In this document: positions 1 to 7,325 of the stretch, piece after piece
Layout of the letters: every line of letters begins with the position of its first letter
How positions within the stretch are numbered: position 1 is the stretch's first letter
Notes under the pieces: model-generated
The model's input: only the letters and a program-made list of their open reading frames with translations
Told to the model about the DNA's origin: nothing
Database searches by the model: none
DNA from: Candidatus Schekmanbacteria bacterium
Lineage (GTDB): Bacteria > Schekmanbacteria > GWA2-38-11 > J061
Direction: 5' to 3'
Length of the DNA stretch: 8,698 nt
NCBI GenBank assembly: GCA_003695725.1
Contig: RFHX01000246.1
Location: forward strand, 1 to 8,698
Made by a program: the position numbers and the translations under genes

Positions 1-2
1 AT

Positions 3-68
3 TACGAGATAAATGATAATTTATTGAGAAAGTATAAGTTTGTTTCTTCATATAACTTTTCTTTATAA
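3..68 (+). CDS. Possible C-terminal tail of an upstream gene (partial)
   Basis: Frame 3 is open from the left edge to a TAA at 66-68 and would encode 21 residues, beginning YEIND and ending SYNFSL. The other two forward frames stop within the first 16 bases. If real, its stop lies only 3 nt before the first ATG of the GH2 gene. That would imply an operon with translational coupling, and would help explain why the GH2 gene lacks a visible Shine-Dalgarno. The piece is too short to assign a family, and an open run of 21 codons can occur by chance. Confidence 0.3.
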   Translation, partial: YEINDNLLRKYKFVSSYNFSL

Positions 69-71
69 AAA

Positions 72-3000
72 ATGTTAAACTCATCTTTAATGAAAAAAAT
101 AAAAAGATTTATTCTGTTATCACTTTTTCTTTCTACAATTTTTATCTTTATCTCTGCAAATCTTTCTTTTGCCTCAATTTTTTCCTTTAATCTCTCAGGA
201 GAATGGAAATTGATAGAGACACAGAATAAATCCATTCCTTCTGAAAATATCAAATGGAAAAAGGTTTCTGTGCCCGGCTATATAACAGGACATTATTATC
301 CTTATGCTTGGTATAAAAAAAGTTTCAAAATACCTGAAAGATATGGCAGTGATTTTTTAAAAGGTAAAAAGGTATTTATTGTCTTTGATGCAGTCAAATG
401 GTCAGCAGATGTCTTTATAAATAAAAAATTTGCAGGAAGCCATAAAGGCGGCTTCACTCCTTTTGAAATTGATATAACCCGGCTGATAAAAAAAGAAGGT
501 GAAAACGATGTTCTTGTCAAAGTCTATAATATGCAGAGTGTAATGGAAAACAATAAAAGCAGAAAATTGCTATATCCACCGGGCTGGCACAAGGGCATAA
601 ATCTTCACGGTATATGGGGAAATGTTAGAATTGATATTCGTCCTGAAATATTTATCCAAAATATTTCAATTTTTACATTCGTAAAAAGCAAGAGGATTTC
701 CATTTCTGCTGAGGTAAAAAATTCCTCAAGTAAACCATATACGATAGAATTATTGCATTCAGCCATAAGAAAAGGGAAAAAAGAAATTTCATTCAAAAGT
801 GGAAGAGTTACAATTCCTGCAGGTCAGATGAAAAAAATTTCAACCATTTCAAAATGGGAGTCGCCAAACCTATGGGCACCTGGTTCTCCAATCTTATATG
901 AGCTTGATAGCTCTCTAATTTTAAACGGGAAAAAAATTGACAATAGAAAAGACACTTTTGGATTTAGAGAGTTTACTATTCAAGGAAATGAATTTGCATT
1001 AAATGGCAAAAAAATTCATCTCTTCGGCACTTGCTTCCATATTGCAGATGTCTATGACCATCTGAATCCTCCATCTGCAGAGCGCACTTTTGAACTTTTA
1101 AAATATGCCAATATAAATACAGTGCGCCTTATGGACCAGCCATGGCCCAAGGATTGGTACGATATAGCAGACCGTATGGGAATATTTATAATTGGTGATA
1201 GCGCAATAACTCCTGATGGTTCACAAAAGATTTCTGATTCAAGGTTTTGGGAAAATGCCACTGAACACATAAAATCGAATATTCAAAACAATATCAATCA
1301 TCCTTCCATAATAATCTGGAATCTTTCAAGTGAAATTGACAGCGCATTGAGTCAAAATAAACAGATAAGCAAAGCAGAACTTGAAAGAAAAATGGAAAGA
1401 CTGAAATTTGAAGCTTCTATGATTGACCCTGTTAGGCCAAAGATGAATGAAGGTGTAATGGATTTTGGAAATGCAGACATAGAAAATGTCCATTATCCAC
1501 GAGAGTATGTATACGATTTGAATATGGGAGGAAGCCACTATCAATACCCCAATACAGCCTTCTGGTTTAGATTAGACAAAAAGAGAGGTCTTAGAAAAAA
1601 TCCTAAAATTCCATATTACATCGGAGAAACCCTTTGGGAACCATCAAGAACTCCCGATGGTGACACCGTGTTTGTTGGAGATGATGCTTATATCAATTTT
1701 TTATATTTCAAAGAGCTTGCCAAAGCCAAAGCTCTTCTTATGCAGTTGACAGCATATCGTTTTACTGACTTGCCCGGCGTCAGTCCATGGAATGTCTTTG
1801 AAGAAAAATTTTGGGGATACAGCTGGAACGACAAGCATATTCCTCAAATAACTCCAATGGTTGAGTCATGCAGGAAAGCTTTTGCGCCCATAACCGCTTT
1901 CATCAAAGAATATAATTCCCGCTTTTTTTCAGGTTCCATTCTAAAAAGGAACATTGCGGTATTCAATGACAGTTTCGAAGACAAATTCCTGAAATTAGAA
2001 ATTTCAGTTTCTTTTGATAACAATACAATAACAAAAAAAGCAGATGCGTTCTTTATTAAATCAGGAGACAAGCATTTAGTGAATCTTTCAATTCCTCTTC
2101 CTCATTGTAAAAAGAGAAAAGAATTTTTTCTAAACATAAATATTTTTGACAGAAAGGGGAAAAACCTCTTTTCAGATTCCATTCCCTATTCACTTTTCCC
2201 TGCAAGGAATAATAAACAAATTGAAGATAAAAAAATAAAGATATTCGATCCAGAAAATTCACTATCATTTTTGTCTCTTTCTAATGAATATTTCATAAAC
2301 AATGAAGATTTAAAAAATCTGCAAATAGAGAATATTCTCATTGTTGGAGAAAACGCTTTAAGCAGTCCTTTTCTGCAAAGGAATACGATTAAGGACATCT
2401 CTAACTTTCTTAAAAGAGGAGGGAGAGCTTTAATTCTTAAACAGGAAAAAATTCCTCAAGAAATAGTTTCGATTAAAACAACTCGCCATTCTCCTACTAT
2501 GGTTTATATGAGAGCAAAAGGCCATCCAATTTTCAATGGAATCCAAGAGGATGACCTCTCTTTTTGGAATGGCAACAATATAGTGGCAGAAAAGTGCTTT
2601 TATAAGATTGAAAATAAAAAAATAAGATATTTAGCTGATGCAGGAGGGAAAGGAGGGCTGCTTTATACCCCATTGATTGAACTTTTTTCAGGCAATGGAA
2701 AAGCAGTCCTTTGTCAAATGAATCTTGCAGAAAAATTCAAATCCGAACCCTCAGCCCAAATTATCTTTTCTAATATAATAAACTATCTAAATTCTCAAAA
2801 GGGAAATAATACTCACACCGGAAAAATTTATTATATTGAAGGAAATGATGATTTACTCAAATACTTAAAGGCTTTCGGAATAAATCCAATAGATAGTAGA
2901 AACCAACTGCAGGTTTTAGAACAAGCTTCAAGATGCCTAATGTTTGCAAATCCAAATGCAAAGAGCAGTTTAGTAAATTCAGATATCATTGTAGAAAAAA

Positions 3001-3803
3001 TCAAGGAAGGTAGTATCCTCTACATAAAAGAATTAACACCCTCAACAGTGGGAAAAATTGGAAGATTTTTGCCATACGACATAAAACTTGAAAAACCCAT
3101 ACATTTGCCTCCTTTCATTGTTTCTGATAGTCCTTTTATGTGGGGGATAAGCAATCAGGAATTATATTGGACTTCAGTAAAACCAGGGCTTGCTCAAAAT
3201 CCTCTTCCTCTTAAAAGAGACATTATTCCATTTGCTATACACTTTGAGGATAATCAACTCGATGAGGATTACTCTCAAGAAGAACAAGAAATCGAAATAG
3301 ATAAATCAGCTTTTATTAAAAATTCAAATATCATTTTTGAAATTTCTTCTGAGAAAAGAACAACTGCCAAATTTTCCCTATCGATTAAGCTGTTTAATAA
3401 TAAGAGCCCCCAAAAAATCATATTCTCATTAAAAAATAATCTCTTCCCAAAAGGCAAACCTATGCAGGTATTCACAACCGTCAGCGAAGGTCAAAAAATA
3501 ATTAAATCTTTTCTTCCCATTGAAAAGGGGAAAAACTCAATCTCAATAAAAATTGCCAAAGGAAAAAATAAAAATGTATCAAACATTGAATTATCAAGGT
3601 TATCTTATTCCTTTGTTTCAAATAAAAGCAGAATAATACCTTTGATTTTCCCTATAGGGTTAATTGAAGTCAAATATGGTAGGGGAATGATCATTATAGA
3701 CCAACTCAATTGGGGAAGCGCCTTTCATGATTCTTCAAACTTCAAAAAAATCAAAAGGTTTATAAATACCTTTGTATTGAATCTGACTGAGCAAATTTTT
3801 TAA
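72..3803 (+). CDS. Secreted glycoside hydrolase family 2-type protein with extended C-terminal GATase-like modules
   Basis: Probably an exported beta-glycosidase (beta-galactosidase, glucuronidase or mannosidase class) that cuts a glycan in the periplasm or outside the cell. Numbering is from the ATG at 72. The ATG at 90 (Met7) gives a more classical signal peptide (KKIKR, then a hydrophobic stretch to about residue 35); neither start has a clear Shine-Dalgarno. Order of parts: jelly-roll sugar-binding domain about 43-190 (GEWK near its start, FINKKFAGSHKGGFTPFEID inside); Ig-like sandwich about 195-305; TIM barrel about 310-620. In the barrel, NHPSIIIWNLSSE (409-421) aligns with the GH2 acid/base motif and gives Glu421; YYIGETLWEP gives Glu519 as likely nucleophile. 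The usual Asn before the acid/base Glu is Ser420. An Ig-like stretch at about 630-715 follows, then Rossmann/GATase-like modules at about 720-911 and 917-1243, the second carrying a beta-sandwich at about 1085-1182. At 1243 aa it is longer than many GH2 enzymes. Family placement is strong; substrate is unknown. Confidence 0.87.
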   Translation: MLNSSLMKKIKRFILLSLFLSTIFIFISANLSFASIFSFNLSGEWKLIETQNKSIPSENIKWKKVSVPGYITGHYYPYAWYKKSFKIPERYGSDFLKGKKVFIVFDAVKWSADVFINKKFAGSHKGGFTPFEIDITRLIKKEGENDVLVKVYNMQSVMENNKSRKLLYPPGWHKGINLHGIWGNVRIDIRPEIFIQNISIFTFVKSKRISISAEVKNSSSKPYTIELLHSAIRKGKKEISFKSGRVTIPAGQMKKISTISKWESPNLWAPGSPILYELDSSLILNGKKIDNRKDTFGFREFTIQGNEFALNGKKIHLFGTCFHIADVYDHLNPPSAERTFELLKYANINTVRLMDQPWPKDWYDIADRMGIFIIGDSAITPDGSQKISDSRFWENATEHIKSNIQNNINHPSIIIWNLSSEIDSALSQNKQISKAELERKMERLKFEASMIDPVRPKMNEGVMDFGNADIENVHYPREYVYDLNMGGSHYQYPNTAFWFRLDKKRGLRKNPKIPYYIGETLWEPSRTPDGDTVFVGDDAYINFLYFKELAKAKALLMQLTAYRFTDLPGVSPWNVFEEKFWGYSWNDKHIPQITPMVESCRKAFAPITAFIKEYNSRFFSGSILKRNIAVFNDSFEDKFLKLEISVSFDNNTITKKADAFFIKSGDKHLVNLSIPLPHCKKRKEFFLNINIFDRKGKNLFSDSIPYSLFPARNNKQIEDKKIKIFDPENSLSFLSLSNEYFINNEDLKNLQIENILIVGENALSSPFLQRNTIKDISNFLKRGGRALILKQEKIPQEIVSIKTTRHSPTMVYMRAKGHPIFNGIQEDDLSFWNGNNIVAEKCFYKIENKKIRYLADAGGKGGLLYTPLIELFSGNGKAVLCQMNLAEKFKSEPSAQIIFSNIINYLNSQKGNNTHTGKIYYIEGNDDLLKYLKAFGINPIDSRNQLQVLEQASRCLMFANPNAKSSLVNSDIIVEKIKEGSILYIKELTPSTVGKIGRFLPYDIKLEKPIHLPPFIVSDSPFMWGISNQELYWTSVKPGLAQNPLPLKRDIIPFAIHFEDNQLDEDYSQEEQEIEIDKSAFIKNSNIIFEISSEKRTTAKFSLSIKLFNNKSPQKIIFSLKNNLFPKGKPMQVFTTVSEGQKIIKSFLPIEKGKNSISIKIAKGKNKNVSNIELSRLSYSFVSNKSRIIPLIFPIGLIEVKYGRGMIIIDQLNWGSAFHDSSNFKKIKRFINTFVLNLTEQIF

Positions 3804-3907
3804 AAAAATCTTTATATTAAATTAAAAAAACTGTTAATATTGAACAAAAATCAATTATAGTCAGGAACCTTAAAAAAATTTATATTCCTTTTTTCAATAA
3901 ATGGAAT

Positions 3908-3912
3908 GGAGG
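3908..3912 (+). promoter_or_regulatory. Shine-Dalgarno deciding the TonB receptor start
   Basis: GGAGG lies 9 nt before the ATG at 3922, near-ideal spacing. The in-frame ATG at 3901 lies before this motif, and the one at 3913 abuts it with no spacer, so neither can use it. Starting at 3922 also puts Lys-Lys next to Met at the head of a clean signal peptide (MCKKIIISFF). Confidence 0.8.
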
Positions 3913-3921
3913 ATGAATTGT

Positions 3922-6645
3922 ATGTGTAAAAAGATTATCATTTCTTTTTTTCTTTTTCAGCTTTTTCTACCACTAAGCATCTCTTTTTCACAAACTACAG
4001 GAAAAGTCAAAGGCACCGTTAAAGACGCTAAGAGCGGAGAAGTTCTTCCCGGCGTTACTATAACTGTTGATGGTACCGATGTAATCACCTTCACTGATGA
4101 AAAAGGCAAATTTGAAATTGAGCTTCCTGAAGGCACATATCACTTGCGTTCAGAATTTTTAGGTTATACGCCTGCCGAAGCTGAAAATGTCGTCGTTTCA
4201 TCTGAAAAGGAAAATATCGTAAACTTTTCATTGAAAGAAATTGAAGCCATTAAAGGAGAAGAGGTAGTTGTTACAGGTGAAAGGATGAATGTCCCTATTT
4301 CCCGTGCGACAGCTTCAGTTGAAGTGGTAAGTTCAAAAAAATTCGAATTGAACGCCGGTGCTGATACTGCAGGGGATATATTAAAGAATACTCCGGGCGT
4401 GCAAATGGAAAGCGTAGGTGGAGCAGGTACAAGAAAAATAATTAAAATTCGAGGTCAAGGGTCACAGGTTGACAGCAATAGAGTGCTCCTTCTCATAGAC
4501 GGCATTCCTGCACAATCTCCAAGGGTAGGCACAGGCGAAATTTCTGACTTTCCAGTTGAGATGATTGAACGAATAGAGGTTATGAAGGGTGCCGCATCAG
4601 CTATTTATGGCGGCACTGCACAAGCTGGGGTAATAAACATAATAACTAAAAAGGGAAGAAAGAAACCTGTTTTCAAATTCAATGCAAAAGTCAGCACCTA
4701 TCAGCATCGAACTAACGCAAATCAGGATTGGACCCAATATTATGGAATATTTCATAGTTGGGGCGGCAAGAATTGGAATTATGCAATCAGTGCTTCCTAC
4801 CTTTTTGCAAAGGGACTGACATATGCCGAAACAAAAAATATTGCAGTATTGCCTGCTAAACAAAGATTCATTTCCGTCAATTATCCCGGATTTCCCGGCT
4901 TCAAACCGAAAGAAAAAGCGACAGCGCCTCCATTTTTCAATCAAGATTTAAATGTATTGGAAGACACTGGAGATTTAGATGACAGTGAAAATTACAATAT
5001 CAATGTAACTTTTGGGGCAACCTTATTTAAAGGAAATAAAATAAATTTGGCATTGGGATATGCTTTTCGAAAAAATCCTCAATCTTTCGGAGTATTAACA
5101 GTGCCTCCTATACAACTTCAAAGCGGAGGTAAAAGGGATTATTTCAATTTTTCCGACAATTGGGAAATCACTCCAAATCTTTCATATAGTTTAAAATTAA
5201 ATCTTGCAAAAATTACAGAAACTGCAGACATGGTATTTTTCTCAAGCGATTTCGTATCAAAAAGAAATGCCGGATATTACAAAAGAAACAATATAGACCC
5301 ATGGACAGATGTTGATTATTATAAAGGCACTGGTATTCCGGGCAATCCTGCCCCCTTTCATTATTTTTCAAAAAATTGGGATATTGACAACTCTATAACT
5401 TTCACTTCAGATATATTGGAAACCAAAGGGAATAGCCTTACCATTGGTCAATCATTCAGATGGGAGAAGGTTGACCTTCCACCGTCAAAAAATATGGGCA
5501 ACCAAATATTCACAGAAACACCGCAGCACAGAAAATTTACTGCCATCTACTTTCAGGATGTTCAGAAATTTGGCAAATTGAATGTAAATATAGGCGGACG
5601 ATGGGAACAAATTACAACATTTATAGATGACTGGGAAGATGAATTTTCACCACGCATCGCCTTAAATTACGAAATTAAACCTGGTACTTCCATAAGAGCA
5701 TCAGTAGGACGTGCATTTAGGCCTCCTGAATATTCACATGTTTATTGGTTAAAAGGGCAGGGCGGAAATCTCTATGGTAATCCTAATCTAAAATATGAAA
5801 TTACTTGGTCATATGAACTTGGATTCAAATTTCTAACGAAATATTTAAGCGGTGATATAGCATATTTTTATAGCCGCTATTCTGATCAAGAAGTTTCCGT
5901 CCCCTTGCTTGCAACAAATCCTGAATTAATCAACCTCAATAATCCGAAAAATGTCAAGTTTTTCAAAATATATAAAAGAAATAGAGAAATACTTGGTGAA
6001 GGTATTGCTAAAGCGGTAGAAGAAGTAATAGATTATTATATCCAAAAGGGATTTGTCACAAAGGACGAACTGATTCTTGAAGCGCAACGAGCAATCACAT
6101 GGATTAACCGTGGTACTTCTGTCCATCAGGGATTTGATGTGAGTTTTGATATTTCAAATCCTTGGCTTCCTGAATTATCCTTTGGTGTAAATTACCTCTT
6201 TGACCGTGCAGTTGCAGAGGGAAGAAATCCATTTGACTTTTCACAGGGTGATGCTCCGAAACCGGTATACGGTATAAACAGCTTAGGAGGGAAAAAATCG
6301 CCGGTCCCCTTAATACTTCTCGAACTTCACGGAAACCGCTTAGTTGAAGTGCCAACCCATACCTTTAGATTAAGAACAAGTTACAGATTCCCATTCGGGC
6401 TTATAGCAACATTAAATGGAAGATTCAAAAGCACAAGCCAATTTAAATCAAGTTATTCTACAAGTGGTTCAATACCTCAACCTGAGCATTGGGTTTGGGA
6501 TTTAGCCTTGGTCCAGCCATTTTTCAATGGAAAGATGAAAGTAAAATTTGCCATTGAAAATATATTCAGCAAACTTTACTATGAAGTTGGAATGATTCCA
6601 TCGAGCGTGGCAAGATATGAATTGGGATTGAGTTGGGAGTTCTAA
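3922..6645 (+). CDS. TonB-dependent outer-membrane receptor with N-terminal carboxypeptidase-regulatory-like domain
   Basis: An outer-membrane beta-barrel that would import a scarce ligand (metal chelate, cobalamin or oligosaccharide) using TonB-ExbBD energy. Numbering is from the chosen ATG at 3922 (907 aa). A signal peptide covers about 1-24. A carboxypeptidase-regulatory-like beta-sandwich covers about 26-104 (GKVKGTVKDAKSGEVLPG start, GTYHLRSEFLGY). EEVVVTGE at 113-120 is a TonB-box-like stretch just before the plug. The plug (about 130-241) carries LLLIDGIP and IERIEVMKGAASAIYGG, both typical of the family. The barrel fills the rest and ends in a terminal Phe (LGLSWEF), the usual signal for barrel insertion, so the gene looks complete. 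A helix-rich segment at about 677-733 interrupts the beta pattern. It follows the GH2 gene on the same strand after 118 nt with no clear terminator, so co-transcription is plausible. The added N-terminal domain occurs in SusC-type glycan receptors, but there is no SusD gene nearby. Family is certain; ligand is unknown. Confidence 0.95.
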   Translation: MCKKIIISFFLFQLFLPLSISFSQTTGKVKGTVKDAKSGEVLPGVTITVDGTDVITFTDEKGKFEIELPEGTYHLRSEFLGYTPAEAENVVVSSEKENIVNFSLKEIEAIKGEEVVVTGERMNVPISRATASVEVVSSKKFELNAGADTAGDILKNTPGVQMESVGGAGTRKIIKIRGQGSQVDSNRVLLLIDGIPAQSPRVGTGEISDFPVEMIERIEVMKGAASAIYGGTAQAGVINIITKKGRKKPVFKFNAKVSTYQHRTNANQDWTQYYGIFHSWGGKNWNYAISASYLFAKGLTYAETKNIAVLPAKQRFISVNYPGFPGFKPKEKATAPPFFNQDLNVLEDTGDLDDSENYNINVTFGATLFKGNKINLALGYAFRKNPQSFGVLTVPPIQLQSGGKRDYFNFSDNWEITPNLSYSLKLNLAKITETADMVFFSSDFVSKRNAGYYKRNNIDPWTDVDYYKGTGIPGNPAPFHYFSKNWDIDNSITFTSDILETKGNSLTIGQSFRWEKVDLPPSKNMGNQIFTETPQHRKFTAIYFQDVQKFGKLNVNIGGRWEQITTFIDDWEDEFSPRIALNYEIKPGTSIRASVGRAFRPPEYSHVYWLKGQGGNLYGNPNLKYEITWSYELGFKFLTKYLSGDIAYFYSRYSDQEVSVPLLATNPELINLNNPKNVKFFKIYKRNREILGEGIAKAVEEVIDYYIQKGFVTKDELILEAQRAITWINRGTSVHQGFDVSFDISNPWLPELSFGVNYLFDRAVAEGRNPFDFSQGDAPKPVYGINSLGGKKSPVPLILLELHGNRLVEVPTHTFRLRTSYRFPFGLIATLNGRFKSTSQFKSSYSTSGSIPQPEHWVWDLALVQPFFNGKMKVKFAIENIFSKLYYEVGMIPSSVARYELGLSWEF

Positions 6646-6720
6646 TTTAAAAATTACTTGTTGAATAAATTTTCATCCTGTATTATTTTCACATAGTTGG
6701 CCAATAAAAGGGGAAAGTCT

Positions 6721-6749
6721 TTGACATAATTTCTTTTTTTTGTTAATAG
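6721..6749 (+). promoter_or_regulatory. Sigma-70-type promoter for the tRNA pair
   Basis: A perfect TTGACA (-35) at 6721-6726 is followed by a 17-nt spacer and TAATAG at 6744-6749. The -10 is weak but preceded by TGT, an extended -10 element. Transcription would start near 6756, about 14 nt before the tRNA-Lys 5' end, which is a typical short tRNA leader. The stretch from 6646 to 6720 shows no gene and no convincing terminator hairpin for the receptor gene. Confidence 0.72.
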
Positions 6750-6769
6750 ACTGCCTCTTTAAAATCAGT

Positions 6770-6842
6770 GGGCCGTTAGCTCAGGTGGTAGAGCATCTGC
6801 CTTTTAAGCAGAGGGTCGCTGGTTCGAGTCCAGCACGGCTCA
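6770..6842 (+). tRNA. tRNA-Lys (anticodon UUU)
   Basis: A complete 73-nt cloverleaf. The acceptor stem GGGCCGT pairs with ACGGCTC (one G-U), with discriminator A. D stem GCTC/GAGC, anticodon stem TCTGC/GCAGA and T stem GCTGG/CCAGC all pair fully. The 7-nt loop CTTTTAA puts TTT at 6803-6805, reading AAA and AAG lysine codons. The T loop is TTCGAGT. CCA is not encoded, so it must be added by CCA-adding enzyme. The gene is 16 nt upstream of tRNA-Glu and probably shares its transcript. Confidence 0.97.
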
Positions 6843-6858
6843 AACTTCATAAAAGGAT

Positions 6859-6931
6859 GTCCCCATCGTCTAGTGGTCTAGGACACCGGCCTTTCACGCC
6901 GGCAACGGGGGTTCGACTCCCCCTGGGGACG
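6859..6931 (+). tRNA. tRNA-Glu (anticodon UUC)
   Basis: A 73-nt cloverleaf. The acceptor stem GTCCCCA pairs perfectly with TGGGGAC, and discriminator G is usual for bacterial tRNA-Glu. Anticodon stem CCGGC/GCCGG encloses the loop CTTTCAC, with TTC at 6893-6895 reading GAA and GAG. The T arm is GGGGG/CCCCC around TTCGACT. CCA is not encoded. A T-rich stretch follows, but I see no stable GC-rich hairpin to act as terminator. The 3' end is not duplicated elsewhere in the window, so there is no sign of an integrated element here. Confidence 0.97.
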
Positions 6932-6939
6932 TGTTTTTG

Positions 6940-7066
6940 CGGTTTTTTGGATGATATCTTTATTGGCTCTTTCAGGTAACTCCGGGATGTCGGTTTTTTG
7001 GACAACTTATTTCCTTTCTTTTCAATAGGTTATAGAAGTAAAAGAAAAAGTGTTCTTTTTTTGGAC
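6940..7066 (+). repeat. Short T-rich direct repeats in the intergenic region
   Basis: CGGTTTTTTGGA occurs exactly at 6940-6951 and 6991-7002. A related TTTTTTTGGACA starts at 7056; it shares TTTTTTGGACA with the second copy. Offsets between the GGA ends are 51 and 63 nt, so the spacing is not regular. They sit just after the tRNA pair and could be transcript-end signals, decayed repeats or chance in T-rich DNA. The rest of 6932-7130 shows no gene. Confidence 0.4.
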
Positions 7067-7133
7067 ATTTCTCAGCAATTTAGCTTGATTTCATTTTGGT
7101 AAATTTCCAGTCCCCTTTTTTATCTATCTCATT

Positions 7134-7159
7134 GAATTATTTAGATAATTTAATAATTC
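7134..7159 (+). promoter_or_regulatory. Inverted repeat, possible activator site upstream of the sigma-54 promoter
   Basis: GAATTATT (7134-7141) is mirrored by AATAATTC (7152-7159) across a 10-nt spacer. The centre is about 58 nt upstream of the predicted start near 7205. Sigma-54 promoters need an enhancer-binding activator, whose sites are often dyads but usually lie farther upstream. The arms are almost all A/T, so chance is a serious alternative. Confidence 0.3.
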
Positions 7160-7178
7160 TTATTTCATACTGGTCCTT

Positions 7179-7194
7179 TGGCATCAAATTTGCT
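7179..7194 (+). promoter_or_regulatory. Sigma-54 (RpoN) -24/-12 promoter
   Basis: TGGCATCAAATTTGCT matches the consensus TGGCAC-N5-TTGCW with GG and GC exactly 12 nt apart. The only departures are T for C at position 6 and C for the preferred purine at position 7. The start would fall near 7205, about 31 nt before the ATG at 7236. Such promoters are silent without an ATP-driven activator, so the downstream gene would be conditionally expressed. Confidence 0.72.
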
Positions 7195-7235
7195 TAAATA
7201 ATCTTATAAGATTAAAAAGAGGTGGAAAGGCAAAA

Positions 7236-7325
7236 ATGAGTTTAAATAAAAAGATGAAATTTATATCAATCTATATTATGTCATTTGCACTTTTGGCATT
7301 TATTGCCTGTGAAATAATCAATTGA
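7236..7325 (+). CDS. 29-aa exported or lipoprotein-like small peptide
   Basis: A short ORF in good context: a sigma-54 promoter about 40 nt upstream, and purine-rich AGGTGG at 7220-7225 and AAAGG at 7226-7230, 10 and 5 nt before the ATG. The peptide starts MSLNKKMK, has a hydrophobic core of about 15 residues, then FIAC and ends EIIN. The basic start, hydrophobic core and cysteine at residue 25 resemble a lipoprotein signal peptide; FIAC departs from the usual Leu at -3 of the lipobox. Only four residues would remain after the Cys, so it is either a very small entericidin-like lipopeptide, a membrane microprotein, or the start of a longer lipoprotein whose body was lost when the sulfatase-like gene came to lie against it. 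The last 8 nt overlap the convergent sulfatase-like gene, and both end in the palindrome TCAATTGA. I do not recognise a family. Confidence 0.5.
   Translation: MSLNKKMKFISIYIMSFALLAFIACEIIN

Noticed and set aside
3840-3861. TTGAAC with TTATAG as a promoter for the receptor gene
   Set aside because: The spacer is only 9 nt, too short for sigma-70, and no other pair of boxes in 3804-3900 fits better.
4597-4944. A 115-codon minus-strand ORF inside the receptor gene
   Set aside because: It is antisense to well-conserved plug and barrel coding sequence, and its product shows no recognisable domain.
6859-6931. tRNA-Glu 3' end as an integration site
   Set aside because: No copy of the tRNA 3' end occurs elsewhere in the window, and no integrase or phage-like gene is present.
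6740-6979. A 79-codon plus-strand ORF across the tRNA pair
   Set aside because: It lies over both tRNA cloverleafs; its translation is the familiar by-product of reading tRNA genes, with no suitable ribosome binding site.
6951-7028. A 25-codon plus-strand ORF after tRNA-Glu
   Set aside because: No Shine-Dalgarno or promoter points to it, and the composition is unremarkable.
7015-7047. TTTCTTTT/AAAAGAAA stem as a terminator after the tRNA pair
   Set aside because: The stem is nearly all A/T with a 17-nt loop and would be unstable, and the T-run does not directly follow it.
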